A DNA stretch of 64,000 nucleotides, from positions 61,895,606-61,959,605 of the forward strand of contig CM046854.1 in assembly GCA_025617745.1 (NCBI GenBank), read 5' to 3'. Below the pieces are notes generated by a model. The model saw nothing but the letters and a program-made list of their open reading frames with translations. It ran no database searches and had not been told where the DNA came from. Positions 1-12,612 of the stretch are shown here, piece after piece. Source of the DNA: Heliocidaris erythrogramma (Eukaryota > Echinodermata > Echinoidea > Camarodonta > Echinometridae). Position numbers and translations under genes: made by a program. Every line of letters begins with the position of its first letter. Position 1 is the stretch's first letter.

Positions 1-116
1 GTGGAAGTCTTGTGCCGGTGTCAATATGTGATACTCTGTGGTATCGCTCTGTCATACTACTGTGTGGGTTTTCTGTTTGGTACTGATGCATGCTACTGGT
101 GTGCGGTTTTGCCAAG

Positions 117-258
117 TACAGTGCCTGTCACAATTCTTCTTCTACCTGTTAACCTGCAAAAGCTTATCACAATAGGATCACAGTGGGATCACCGGACCAT
201 ATCTATTGAATTCAGCGCTTGCAGGTTAACAGGTAGAAGAATTGTGACTTGCACTGTA
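117..258. repeat. Inverted repeat (hairpin) of about 40-bp arms
   Basis: Bases 117-158 and 217-258 are near-perfect reverse complements around the shared core CAATTCTTCTACCTGTTAACC, separated by about 58 bp. An open frame of 135 codons runs across it to base 408, but it has no recognisable domain and I do not call it a gene. The most likely reading is a small foldback element or the end of one. Confidence 0.6.
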
Positions 259-408
259 TTACCACATTCACAAAATAATTCACCATCAAGCATGATCCCA
301 TCAGAATACTACAGACCAACACGTTTTACTACATATAATGAAAGTGGAAATTGCAAGTTAAGGGAACAAATTCCTTCACTTTTAATAAAAGGAAATATAC
401 ATATATAA

Positions 409-1126
409 ACTGCTATCTGTATACTGATATTTAAACTCTGCACAACTTGTAAGTCCCTCAAGCATTTGCAGATATTCTCTCTCTTTAAAAAAAGAAATAG
501 GAAAAGTATATAAACTTTGCTGGTAATCTGATATACACTTAAAAATTCTTGAGGAACTTATAAGTTTCATTTAAGATAGATATAATAAAAACATGTCGCC
601 ATGCAATAAATACAGAGTGTACCTGAATAAATATTTGTGTGGTACACACTCTCAAGGTAAAAGGCAGGTAAAGTATTGAAGTAAAATTGACCCGTAACTG
701 TAAAGAAATTAACTTTGAAACACTAGTAACATATGATTCAAATCCCTGAACAGATACTACATGGAAAAAAGGGAGGTAGTATTGAGTTAATTCAGGAATG
801 AGAAAAAAAACCTCCAAGAATGAATGTAGCACTAAAACCTGAATTCAGAAGACATTGAAGTTCAACATTTGTTGAGGAGCTCCCCTTTTGGCATCTTACA
901 CCTACATGAAATTATGCTTGATGAGTAGTTGAGAACTACCAAAGTCCTCTGCAAATTTTCCAATTTGGAGGCCAGTTCCAGGCTCCCATGTTACAGTTTG
1001 ATTTAATGATTATATTGAGAGTTGAATAGTACAGTTCATGAATACCGCCATAATACTTTTGAAACATTCTTTTTTTTCTGTCCGAAAAGATGCACAAGAC
1101 TTGAATGAAATAAGTCATGAGCACAA
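409..1126. other. Non-coding stretch, nothing recognised
   Basis: AT-rich sequence with short chance frames only. I see no splice-bounded exon, RNA gene or repeat structure here. Confidence 0.5.
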
Positions 1127-1308
1127 AACTCTCTAGCTAGCATGTGTGAAGAACATTCTTCAAAAGCTCATTGTACCAAGAATTCTCGGTACAATGAGCT
1201 TATGAAGAGACCATTGTGAATTTTGAAGAGCGACAGTTTCCTTTGATGTGTGCTCACTCATAAACTTGGTCAAATAAAATGTTCTTCACACACGCTCACT
1301 AGAGAGTT
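1127..1308. mobile_element. Short foldback MITE, about 180 bp
   Basis: The ends are inverted copies: AACTCTCTAGCTAGCATGTG at 1127 and its imperfect reverse complement ending AGAGAGTT at 1308, each followed inward by TGAAGAACATT. A second, inner palindrome at 1165-1200 has 13-bp arms (AGCTCATTGTACC / GGTACAATGAGCT) around a 10-nt loop. It has no coding capacity. This layout fits a non-autonomous inverted-repeat element; the family is not recognised. Confidence 0.6.
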
Positions 1309-3394
1309 GAGGGACATTGCAAAATTTTGTTACTGGTCATTTCTCAGTTAAAAATGCTACTTTCATGAGGACAGCAGTTACATTCCTATGAATGGACATG
1401 ACTATAATCTAAAAAATACACAACTAACACATCTGAAATATTGTCTCTTGTTTAGAAGAACACAGTTTTCCTCTTGATTACAATTTTGAAAGAATGCACA
1501 AGTGGCTAATTGTTAATTATAACAAGTACAAGTTTAACATGTACATTATCAGTCTCCTCTTCTCATGATCAAGGATACTGCAGGGCTCTGAGTAAGAGTA
1601 AAGTCTTCAACAGTATTTCTGTTTTTTAAATGTCACCTACATTATTGTTTCAGTTTCATGTTCAAAAGTGAGGATTTCCCAAAGATATTCCCCTATTCTT
1701 ATGATACATGTATTTTCATAACTATGCAAATTTCATACATTGCCCCAACAGAAGAATACATTTTAAAAATCATTTTTGTAATATGACTTCCAAGTCCACT
1801 TTTTTGAGGAGACAAGTAAAAAGTAAATTAAAAAAGGCTTGTCAAATAGATAAGACATTTACATTATGACTTGACATTATCTCAGAAATTTAAAGTGTCA
1901 TTATAAAGACTAGCAAATGATAAGTTAATCTTATATGAATGATTCTAAACATGTACGTACGAGTCACACATGCTGCTACATATAAGTACTCCTCTGAGCC
2001 CAAGCACGGTACCACGTGCCCACAGATCCACTCTTACTAACGCAGCTAAGACATGCATGTACATGTAGGCAGAACGCTTCGCTCAGGTCCAATCCCTTAG
2101 ACATAAGCTTGATCCTGCCGAGCCTCAGACTGAACAAAATGCCATCTTTCCTGCCATGCAGATAAAAGAAAATGAACAATTAAAAAATTTACACAATGGC
2201 AGAAGAAAAAAGAATGCATCATCTTCCCATTTCCAAATATCATTATCAAAGTTGTAATAAAATGTTTTTGTTCATATCTACATATTTAAATCATTCTTTT
2301 TATTTAATTTCACATTCTTGCAAGAAAACATCAAAATATTTTCAGAAAATGTCTTCCTGAGCAACTATTGCAAAGTAAATTTTATTAGATCCTCCGGATT
2401 CGTCATTAAATTTGATACATCTAACAAAATTTATGCACCGAATGATCAGATGCAACTCTCTCCCCCCCCCCCCCCCCCCCTTGCCGGCCATGCAGCCTCT
2501 ACATAATGTTTGAATAATTTTGGCTCTTTTCAGGGACACTATAGGTCTATCTACTCATAAAAATTATGAAACATGCATGCAGAAAGTTGATACCCACCAT
2601 AGCACAAAAACAACGAATACATGTATATGAATAGGTGGAACTACAAGCTTAACTGTCTTAAGTACTTAAACCTTCATTCATTACTCTCACTCATCAACTG
2701 TCGAGTGATGCTCAGTACAAAAATACCCATCAAGAAAGTGAATAATATTAAATGAATTGCTATTACTTCATAAAATACATTGCCATTGCTCACCTTTGAA
2801 ATGAAGTTTATAATCCAGAAATCTTGTAGGCACATAATTATGTTCTGCCTTTCACTTGCAATCACTGGCTGTTGTAGATCATTTGAATCTCTAGCTAGCT
2901 AGCTAGCTGCCCGAACTGCATGCAAAGACCGCGTTAATGTAACGGCTGGCATATTGTGCGCATGTGCCAAACTCTGTGTCTGCCATAGAGTTATACACAG
3001 AACTCAACTCTGTGGTGTCATTGGTGTGTACCGGTGTACCAATACATGTATCTGTGTGTGTGCAGTTGCTTGTGCATAGTCTATTAGATTCAGACCATTT
3101 TGCAATGAAATGTAATATGTTGGTAATCAATAGGCCTACGCGTCGCGATGGTATTGATGCTTAATAGCACTTTAATTTGGGGCCCGTAACATAAAGAGAT
3201 AACTCAATCTTACGATGGACCAATCGTAAGTCTATGGCAAACCATGTACTAAAGAGTTACAATTGATTGTAAAATTTATTGTATCTTTATAAACGTACAG
3301 GCCCCTGATATTAAACATACTAAAGTGTTCAGAATTCACTAACTGATTGAAATAATTCAATGTGTTTCGAGCTATTCATTCTGAGGCATCTTCT
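1309..3394. other. Non-coding stretch with simple repeats
   Basis: No exon or RNA gene is supported. It contains a C19 run at 2462-2480 and an (AGCT)n run near 2891-2908. The open frames here lack domains. Confidence 0.5.
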
Positions 3395-4505
3395 GAGGGT
3401 ATGAAAAATTCCTTAGGAAATACCACAAAGAAAAACTATACCAAAAATTACCATACAGCGGTGCTGTGTTATTTATATAGTACAGTGGTATGAAAAATAC
3501 CATAGGAAATACCACAAAGAAAAACTATAGCACAAAAATACCATACAGCAGTGCTGTGGTATATATAGTACAGTGTAATACCACAGGGATGAAAAGGCCC
3601 ACACAGATTCCTGTGGTACTGCAGATGTGATCGCCTGTGGTATTCATGTGGTAAAAGAAATACCACAGGAAATACTACAAAGAAAAATGTACCACAGAAA
3701 TATCATACAACAGTACGTGCTGTGTTATTTATGTGGTACAGTGTACACGGCTGTAAAAGATACCACATAAATCATAAATAACACAGCACTGTCGTATGAT
3801 ATTTCTGTGGTACATTTTTCTTTGTAGTATTTCCTGTGGTATTTCTTTTACCACATGGCTACCACAGGCGATCACATCTGCAGTATACCACAGGAATCTG
3901 TGTGGGCCTTTTCATCCCTGTGGTATTTTTAGGTCCAAGTATGTACCACAGGCTACTCCTCTGCAGCACCACAGGAATCTGTATGGTATTTCTTACAGCC
4001 TTGTCACACTGTACAACAGTACAGCACTGTTGTATGATATTTCTGTGGTACATTTTCTTTGTAGTATTTCCTGTGGGTAAATGGGTACCACATGGGTACC
4101 ACAGGCGACACATACCACAGGAATCTGTGTGGGCCTTTTCATCCCTGTGGTATTTTTAGTTCCAAGTATGTACCACAGGCTATACTCCTCTGCAGTACCA
4201 CAGGAATCTGTGTGGGCCTTTTCATCCCTGTGGTATTTTCTGTGGTATTACACTGTACTATATAAATACCACAGCACTGCTGTATGGTATTTTTGTGGTA
4301 TAGTTTTTCTTTGTGGTATTTCTTATGGTATTTTTCATACCACATGGGTACCACAAGCTACATCTCTGCAGTACCACATGCTTATGTGTGGTACCTCTTC
4401 ATCCCTGTGGTATTTTCTGTGGTATTATAAAGTACCATAGAAATACCACAGGAATACCACAGGATATTTTTGTAAGTATATGAATTTACTAAAATACCTA
4501 ATATT
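3395..4505. repeat. TACCACAGG foldback block, copy 1
   Basis: About 1.1 kb packed with TACCACAG and its reverse complement CTGTGGTA, set in longer recurring strings such as the one reading TTCATCCCTGTGGTATTTT. The block folds on itself: the stretch at about 3585-3750 recurs inverted at about 3780-3930, around a centre near 3765. Shorter units are then repeated in tandem to 4440. The long open frames across it (all rich in CGIF/HRNLCG-type peptides) are by-products of the repeat. The second copy is at 7188-8372. Confidence 0.85.
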
Positions 4506-4599
4506 TCTAATTCAGAAATTTGAAAAATGACTGGTAAGCATCTAAATATATGTATTTTGAGTTTCCTGAATGATTGAAACCAAAATCTAGGTCATTTGA

Positions 4600-5680
4600 A
4601 GTCACGGTCATGTCAAAAATGGCCGTTACTATGGAAACTATGGAAACGGTACCATAAAAAGTTTATATTTTGGAAAAATATCTAAACCTATCAGTATAAA
4701 CTAGACAGAGAGGTGTCTACACAATCTTAGATTATATTTTTCTATTAGCTAGGACCCTCAGCTATCATAATCTGCCTATTTTCCATAGAGTTCATGGTGG
4801 GCGTGGCCGCTAGGGCCGTTACCATGGTAACGAAATACTGGAATTTAGAAAATACCGTATATTTGTCATTTAGCAGCATAGAATATATGGTAAGGACTCT
4901 AATATATGTATTTCAACCTGCCCCACTGATTCCAACCACAATCTGAGTCATTTGAAGTCATGGGCGTGTAAAAAAGGGCCGTTGCTATGGAAACGGTCCA
5001 CAAAATGCTGATATTTGTGGAAAATATCTATGATTTATCAATACAAAAAAGAAAACAACTGCCTGCACAATCTTAAATCACGTTTTTTTCTGTTAGCTAC
5101 GACCCTCGGCTCTCATATTCTTCCTATTTTACATAAAGTTGGTAGTGGGCGTAACCACTAGGGCTGTTACCATGGTAACACACCAAGGAATGGAATTTTA
5201 GAAAATAACATATCTGTACTTCAATATCACAAAAACAAATTGTAACCATCTAACTATATGTACTTTGGGGTGTCCGTTTGATTGCAAGTAGAATCAGTCA
5301 TTGGAAGTCACCGTCATGTCAAAACATGGCTGTTGCTATAGAAACAGTATGATAAAAATTGAATATTTCTGTAAGTAATCAACACAAAACAAAAAAGTCT
5401 GAAATGGTGTTTATCTGTCACCTAAATCCGAGTCATTGGAAGTCACCGTCATGTCAAAACATGGTTGTTGCTATAGAAACGTTATGGTGAATTAATAAAT
5501 ATTAGTGAAAAAATCTGTAACTATCCAATCAACTTTATAAAGTAAGGGTCTCCACAGCCTGAAAATGATGTTTTCCCCCCTGTATGTTAGCTAGGACCCT
5601 GGATATCATATCCTCCCTGACTGCCACAAAGGTGGATGTCGGGCGACCACTCGGGCTGTTACCATGGTAATAAGATAGGA
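4600..5680. repeat. Degenerate tandem repeat carrying X-box-like palindromes
   Basis: Diverged monomers share TAGCTAGGACCCT (4746, 5094, 5588), GTCATGTCAAAA and a 14-bp palindrome of the type GTTRCCATGGTAAC. The palindromes are at 4625-4638, 4818-4831, 4981-4994, 5166-5179, 5332-5345, 5467-5480 and 5658-5671; two are perfect (4818, 5166). Spacing is irregular, about 350-500 bp per full monomer. A further single monomer lies in an intron at about 32387-32470. Confidence 0.75.
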
Positions 5681-5761
5681 AATAACATATATGTGTAATT
5701 CAACAACGTGAAAATATTTAGTAGGCATTACATCTATTTCAAACAGCTCTTTTGAGTGCAA

Positions 5762-6421
5762 TTTTTACCAACGCCGATAAAATCGGCAGGGTTATGTAAA
5801 GGGCTCCGTATGTTTGTTTGTTTGTTTGTTTTGTTTGTTAGTTTGTTTGTTTGTTTGTGTACAAGATAACTAGACAACTGGTGAACGGATTTGCACCAAA
5901 TATTCAGGGAATGTTCGGATAGTGACAGGAAAGAATCGATTAGATTTTGGTGATGATCAGTTGACCCCTGCAAATTCTGTGTGACCTTGAAGTTTCGACC
6001 CCAACTTCAGTTCGCATAGTGACAGGGATGAATCGATTAGGAAAAGAATCGATTAGATTTTGGTGATGATCGGTTATAGGAACTTCAGTTCGGATATTTT
6101 TTTTTGTTTTTAAGAATATTTTATTACTTCCTTTTTCAAAATTAAACTTTTCACAATAAACAAGGTAAAATACACTAACAAATATATTCACATGCAGTAT
6201 CAGTGTGCTAAATTACATAATAATAACAATAACTAACCGTAATATTTTACATGCATGTATTAAACAGTAGATTATGCCAAATCTGGAAGTCTTTATTGCG
6301 ATAAAAAAAGGAGAAAAAATATAAAATATTGTGACAGGAAAGAATCGATTAGGGAAAGAATGCAACTACTCTGTAGCGCCGCTAAGGCGGGGGTCTGCCG
6401 CCTCTGACTGCCTTTCTAGTT
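5762..6421. mobile_element. Interspersed repeat R, copy 1
   Basis: It begins with ACGCCGATAAAATCGGCAGG, followed by a (GTTT)n run, GTACAAGATAACTAGA, several copies of GAATCGATTAG with GTGATGATCGGTT, an A/T-rich middle, and a terminal hairpin region (TAGCGCCGCTAAGGCGGGGG) ending CCTTTCTAGTTT. Two further copies are at 15411-16037 and 17031-17711. There is no open frame of note. It is a non-autonomous dispersed element; the class is not clear from the sequence. Confidence 0.75.
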
Positions 6422-6469
6422 TGGTGTGCTTTCAAGGTCACAGTCAGGTAAAACGATTATAATTCTTAT

Positions 6470-6710
6470 TATCCGTTTGGTCTCATACTGACGCCGATAT
6501 GGTGGGTGTGAGCACCAGCCCCATTACTATGGCAACGCCCCATCAAAATATTGGAAATTGTTTGAAAATGACATATTCCGTTTTAACAATAGAAAACACA
6601 AATTATTGGTCTTAATATACATATCATAAACTGCCTGATTTATTACAGTCATAATCCGAATCACTTAAGGCCATTGTAATGTCAAAACAGGGTTGTTGCC
6701 ATGGTAGTAT
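6470..6710. repeat. Further X-box-like repeat monomers
   Basis: This continues the array at 4600-5680 beyond repeat R copy 1, which appears to have inserted into it. X-box-like sites are at 6523-6536 (ATTACTATGGCAAC) and 6695-6708 (GTTGCCATGGTAG, half-diverged). Confidence 0.6.
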
Positions 6711-7190
6711 TATTATGAAAACTGAGCAATTAAAAAAAAAGAATTTTGTTATTACACAGCAGTAATTATGTTTTTTTTAACTGTTCTCCGTGTTCGGATA
6801 GCTCCGGACAAGATGTGGGTGTCCATGCGGGGGATCGTTGCAGTAACAACAGCTGATCCTAACTGGTTAGCTGTACTTGCGTAGTTATGCTTCCACCTCT
6901 ATGTCTTGGCGTTGGGAGGGAGGCAATGGAGGCTTAATAGATGGATTCAGCTCAGTGACAGAACCTAATGTATACATAAGATGATAAACTTGTCGGTCTG
7001 TAGCTAAACCTGTCTAATTGAAATAAATCTGAAGAGATTGGAATAGAATTTAGCATTTTCCCCCCTAATCCTACCCATAAGAAATCTGCATGTTCATTAA
7101 GGATTAACAGCATGGCCAAGGTGGTCTAGGATTTGGACTTCATCAGAAACAGGGCCAAAGAATTGAACTTTTGGGTGCCTCATCATAGAT
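6691..7190. repeat. Direct repeat A (left copy, 500 bp)
   Basis: Nearly identical to 8374-8873, from GGTTGTTGCCATGGTAG to GTGCCTCATCATAGAT. The pair brackets TACCACAGG block copy 2. No coding content is seen. Confidence 0.85.
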
Positions 7191-8372
7191 TCCTGTGGTA
7201 TACTGCAGATGTGATCGCCTGTGGTAGTCATGTGGTAAAAGAAATACCACAGGAAATACTACAAAGAAAAATGTACCACAGAAATATCATACAACAGTAC
7301 GTGCTGTGTTATTTATGTGGTACAGTGTACACGGCTGTAAAAGATACCACATAAATCATAAATAACACAGCACTGTCGTATGATATTTCTGTGGTACATT
7401 TTTCTTTGTAGTATTTCCTGTGGTATTTCTTTTACCACATGGCTACCACAGGCGATCACATCTGCAGTATACCACAGGAATCTGTGTGGGCCTTTTCATC
7501 CCTGTGGTATTTTTAGGTCCAAGTATGTACCACAGGCTACTCCTCTGCAGCACCACAGGAATCTGTATGGTATCTCTTACAGCCTTGTCACACTGTACAA
7601 CAGTACAGCACTGTTGTATGATATTTCTGTGGTACATTTTCTTTGTAGTATTTCCTGTGGGTAAATGGGTACCACATGGGTACCACAGGCGACATATACC
7701 ACAGGAATCTGTGTGGGCCTTTTCATCCCTGTGGTATTTTTAGTTCCAAGTATGTACCACAGGCTATACTCCTCTGCAGTACCACAGGAATCTGTGTGGG
7801 CCTTTTCATCCCTGTGGTATTTTCTGTGGTATTACACTGTACTATATAAATACCACAGCACTGCTGTATGGTATTTTTGTGGCAGTTTTTCTTTGTGGTA
7901 TTTCTTATGGTATTTGTCATACCACATGGGTACCACAAGCTACATCTCTGCAGTACCACATGCTTATGTGTGGTACCTCTTCATCCCTGTGGTATTTTTA
8001 GTTCCAAGTATGTACCACAGGCTACTCCTCTGCAGTACCACAGGAATCTGTGTGGGCCTTTTTATCCCTGTGGTATTTTCTGTGTTAGTACACTGTACTA
8101 TATAAATACCACAGCACTGCTGTATGGTATTTTTGTGGTATAGTTTTTCTTTGTGGTATTTCTTATGGTATTTTTCATACCACATGGGTACCACAGGCTA
8201 CACCTCTGCAGTACCACATGCTTATGTGTGGTACCTCTTCATCCCTGTGGTATTTTCTGTGGTATTATAAAGTACCATAGAAATACCACAGGAATACCAC
8301 AGGATATTTTTGTAAGGGAACGCATCAAGGAAATATATGAATTTACTAAAATACCTAATATTTCTAATTCAG
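7188..8372. repeat. TACCACAGG foldback block, copy 2
   Basis: Near-identical to 3604-4505 over almost its whole length, starting at GATTCCTGTGGTA and ending after the same boundary string CCTAATATTTCTAATTCAG. It has about 256 bp of extra tandem units (around 7970-8230). The high similarity of the two blocks points to a recent duplication or transposition. Confidence 0.85.
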
Positions 8373-8373
8373 G

Positions 8374-8873
8374 GGTTGTTGCCATGGTAGTATTATTATG
8401 AAAACTGAGCAATAAAAAAAAAAGAATTTTGTTATTACACAGCAGTAATTATGTTTTTTTTAACTGTTCTCCGTGTTCGGATAGCTCCGGACAAGATGTG
8501 GGTGTCCATGCGGGGGATCGTTGCAGTAACAACAGCTGATCCTAACTGGTTAGCTGTACTTGCGTAGTTATGCTTCCACCTCTATGTCTTGGCGTTGGGA
8601 GGGAGGCAATGGAGGCTTAATAGATGGATTCAGCTCAGTGACAGAACCTAATGTATACATAAGATGATAAACTTGTCGGTCTGTAGCTAAACCTGTCTAA
8701 TTGAAATAAATCTGAAGAGATTGGAATAGAATTTAGCATTTCCCCCCCTAATCCTACCCATAAGAAATCTGCATGTTCATTAAGGATTAACAGCATGGCC
8801 AAGGTGGTCTAGGATTTGGACTTCATCAGAAACAGGGCCAAAGAATTGAACTTTTGGGTGCCTCATCATAGAT
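8374..8873. repeat. Direct repeat A (right copy, 500 bp)
   Basis: Right-hand copy of 6691-7190; differences are mostly in homopolymer lengths. Confidence 0.85.
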
Positions 8874-10077
8874 CAAGTCCAGGACTAAATAAAGTGCTGA
8901 TACCTGCCTGGACCTTTTTTTATATTTGCTAGAATGTATTCAAAAGAGTCACTGAGAAGGCCTGTGGTGCAACTGCAGCCCAGCATTCTCATGACTTGCA
9001 CGATTGGGGTACATGTATATTAGCCATGGACTAGATGTGTTGGGGACCATAAGACCTACAAGTTTACACATTGGTTTCCCTTACAGGTAAGCTGCAGTTC
9101 TCTTGTTAGAATTGTGTCTGTGTCTCTCGATCTCGATCATTAATTCAATTTCAATCTCAGACTCGAAGTCCGACTCCAGCCAGCGCCAGCCGGCCTCGGT
9201 CATTTCTTATGTGTAAGGTAATTAGCATGAAGTAAATTAATGAGTGTTGACATCCATACCAATAAAAATTGGTATTGTTGGTCATCTTGAGATAACCTCG
9301 TATGTTGTATGAGTGGGTTCAACACTGGTTTTTTCTGAGAGAATGATCGTACATGTGTGAGTGGACTAGACTACAACTAGTCAGGCATGATTTCGGTATT
9401 CACTTGCTGATTTATCTCTTTGAAACAGGCATTAATTGGCCTTGCCAAGGCCTTGTTTCGTTTTTCTCTATCTCCGATCTTCTTCTTTGGCTGTAAATTC
9501 GTAGCCTCATCTAGCCTGAGTCCTGAGACTTTCTGGCGTGTAAAAAAGAAATTTTTATACATACACTCAATAAAGCCTGGCATTTTAATCTGATGGAAAG
9601 GTGGACTAAAACGCTAGGCTCTATGAAGAGTAGCGTTAGATTTTTTTTCTTTTACACTTCATGCAGCCTTTACCAGGCTAGCCTCATCTACCTTGACATT
9701 TCTTTTAAATTTATATTCCATTCCATGGGCTATGTATTTCCTGTCCACTAAATCGATGACGATGGATGCCCTGAAATCAAATTTACAATTAGAATGAAAT
9801 GGATCTACAGCTTTATTTGTGGATGTACATACAAAGCTCTCCTCTGCATGCCGTACTCAACCATCATGATAAATGAAATCGGTAAAAACCATTTATAAAA
9901 TTCATTACATATATAAATGTTCTGGATTTAAATATTTTTTTGTCTAATTCTCTTTCTATTTTATTACACGTATCCCCAAGACCAGACATCACACGGGGGA
10001 AGGTGCACGTGTATGGAGATTCTATTTTTGCAGACAAGATGAAGGATGGAATCCTCAAATATATTCAACGTCCTGTG
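8874..10077. other. Non-coding stretch, nothing recognised
   Basis: No exon, RNA gene or element is supported. Short frames here have no domain signal. Confidence 0.5.
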
Positions 10078-10450
10078 TCAAGCAAGAACTGTAAAACGTA
10101 GTGTTTAGCGTTTGAACACTTTCATAAACACTTATCTGTAATACTTTAAAAACACATAAACACGTTTATTTATTATTGATAAACACTATGATGAACACTT
10201 TCATAAAATTCGTAAACACGTTCATAAACACACCACCAGAACACGTTCATAAACACTTAAACAGGTTCATAAACACTTCACCAGAACACTTTTATGAACA
10301 CCACAGCTAAACACATGTTTAGAATATAAACATCATGTTTAATCTTTAAACACGTCAGTGTATTTATTTTATAAATGGTTTGACACATTTATTGTTAAAC
10401 ACTTTTTTGTAACAGTTTGTAAACGTTTAAACGTGCTTATGACTTTAAAA
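10078..10450. repeat. Minisatellite of TAAACAC-type units
   Basis: Degenerate tandem repeats of the form CATAAACACTT / CATAAACACGTT, about 18-20 bp apart, recur more than fifteen times and fade out past 10420. The strand is A-rich with regularly spaced CAC. No coding function is seen. Confidence 0.8.
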
Positions 10451-10599
10451 ATAAACACTTCTGGTATAAAGTGTTTACAATACAAGAAATGTAAATCTGA
10501 AACAGAACATTCCAGAATTGTAAAATCCTTGCAAGCATTATAAACAGATTATATATACATGGTGTTCCAAAACAAAAACTACTTGATCAAAATCAAGAT

Positions 10600-11500
10600 T
10601 TGGTTAATTTTCTTTATGAGTTGACATAATTCTTCACAAAGATAAGATAAAAAATACATGTATATATATATATTTATATATATACATATATGGAAATTGG
10701 AATATTGAGAAACATTAGGAAAGGGCACTGCAGTGATGTGAGGTCCAAAGTAGGGACATTTACAATTCAAAATTTTCATGAATCTCAGAATTACTATTGA
10801 TAGCTCACTGTCGAGATGAATTATAAGTCAACCAACAGAGATCAAGGCCCATATTCTTTTCAATATATTTTGCTTTAGCAATAGTCAGAAGATGCCCTGC
10901 GTCATAAACTTTTCCAACTGTTGTAATTCTCCATGTACTGTAAATATCATGGCAATAGCTGTAATGCTGTATGCTGTTTGGTTGCCTCCATGGAAGTTAC
11001 AATAATGGGAATGTTGCAACAATGTCTGGAAAAAAATGTATGCATTTCATTCACGGGTAATTTGTGTGAAATAAAACTCACTTCGTGTTTTTTTTTTGTG
11101 TGAGAGCAATGCAAATGGGTTAACACTTTCAATTTCATTACAGTAATTGTTCTAAATTATCTGATGGGTTTTGGACCCGGTCCGTTGAACGTTAGAAGCA
11201 TAAAACCACATTGGGTTGATAATTTCAATGTCATAGTTCTTCAGAATTATTTGAAGGGCTTTTGGATTTCTCTGTACACACGGTGAAAAAGCTTTCTCGA
11301 ACTCTGGCCCATTATTATGGAACAAATAACCAATCAGTCTTCGCTCGTCCCACAACACAAAAACGTTCAAATCTTTGCTCAAGTCTCACCTATTTCCAAA
11401 GTGATTTTGTTTTCATTTAATTTTTGGCTTATACATGTAGATCTCATAATTGTAGAGCGCTAAGATCAATTTGCTTGCTTAAGCGCTATATAAATATTCC
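10600..11500. other. Non-coding stretch with possible retroposon tail
   Basis: No gene is seen. A (TA)n patch lies at 10658-10690. The string AGCGCTATATAAATATTCC near 11482-11500, followed by an A/T tail with AATAAA, resembles 3-prime ends of retroposons in marine invertebrates. That similarity is from memory and weakly held. Confidence 0.35.
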
Positions 11501-11540
11501 ATATTGTATTGTACTGTATTGAAATAAATAATTTAAATCA

Positions 11541-11904
11541 AAATGATTACAATCACCTACATGCATCACACAAGGTATATTACCTTGTTCTTGAATACAT
11601 GCAACTTAAATTTCATTTGATAATATTAATGAAATGGGGACGAAAATTCTATGTACAAGGCTATTGCAAGGATTTGCATAATGAGAACATGTGAAAGCCA
11701 AAATATGGAAAATCACAATTCAAAATGATTCCAATCACCGACATGCATCACACATGTCATATTACCTTGTTCTTGAATACATGCAACTTAAATTTCATTT
11801 GATAATATTAATGAAATGGGGAAAAACATTTCTATGTATAAACGCATTGCAAGGATTTGCATAGTGAGAACATGTGAAAGCCAAAATATGGAAAATCAAA
11901 ATTT
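11541..11904. repeat. Tandem duplication, period 182 bp
   Basis: The segment starting AAATGATTACAATCACC at 11541 recurs at 11723 with roughly 90% identity, ending with the shared string GCCAAAATATGGAAAATCA. Two units are present and neither holds an open frame of note. Confidence 0.8.
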
Positions 11905-12612
11905 TCCTTAAAGTCTCTGAGCAACACAGTAACTGAAAAAAAAAATCGTGATTTTTTCATCAAAATTTGAATTTTGCCAGTGGAAGCATCATTTGCTCCA
12001 TTTAATGTATTCAAAACAACACTGATCTCTCCATAACCTTTCTTGCACGTGATGGGCATTATGCAAATTAAGCTACCTGAAAACATTATACTCTTGGTAC
12101 CCTCCACTGAAGTTTGCACAAGAGTTTAAAGTTTGCACTTGATTACACTTAGTGCTTGCCCCTTCTAAACTTTACAATGTAGAAAGGACAGCTTCAATAC
12201 TCCTAGAAATTAAATGAGACTTTTAATTAAAAGTGCACATAATACTTCATGATAATGAATATGGGCTTAAATCTTAATAAGGTTTTGACTTGACCAATTG
12301 ATTAATCACACTATAAAATACATGTGCATGTACATTCAATACTGACAATGTAAATCTTTTAAATGCAATATGAATTAGGCATGAAATGTAAAATACACAC
12401 AAGGACTTTTACAAAGGAACCATGAAGTGTCAACAGCTTAAAATCGCTTGTCCCACTACAGCGGTTCATTCGTTCCATTTCCGTTTATTTCCCCCATTCT
12501 TTTACTGCCGATGTTCGATGGTTTTCGTCAACAGATTGACATGTGCATGCACAAAACCTGTCTGCTGTGTATTAAAAACAGAAACCACCGAACGTTGCTG
12601 GAAAAGGAAAAA

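Noticed and set aside
1..408. 135-codon frame at the window start as an Ig exon
   Set aside because: It has scattered Cys but no Ig spacing or donor site, and an inverted repeat runs through it.
3796..4440. Overlapping frames of 84-119 codons, and their copies at 7380-8401
   Set aside because: They arise from the TACCACAGG repeat on both strands at once and encode low-complexity CGIF/HRNLCG-like peptide; no domain or splice context.
3395..8372. CRISPR-like array from regularly recurring 9-bp palindromes
   Set aside because: Units are short, in both orientations, irregularly spaced and without unique spacers; the genome is eukaryotic.
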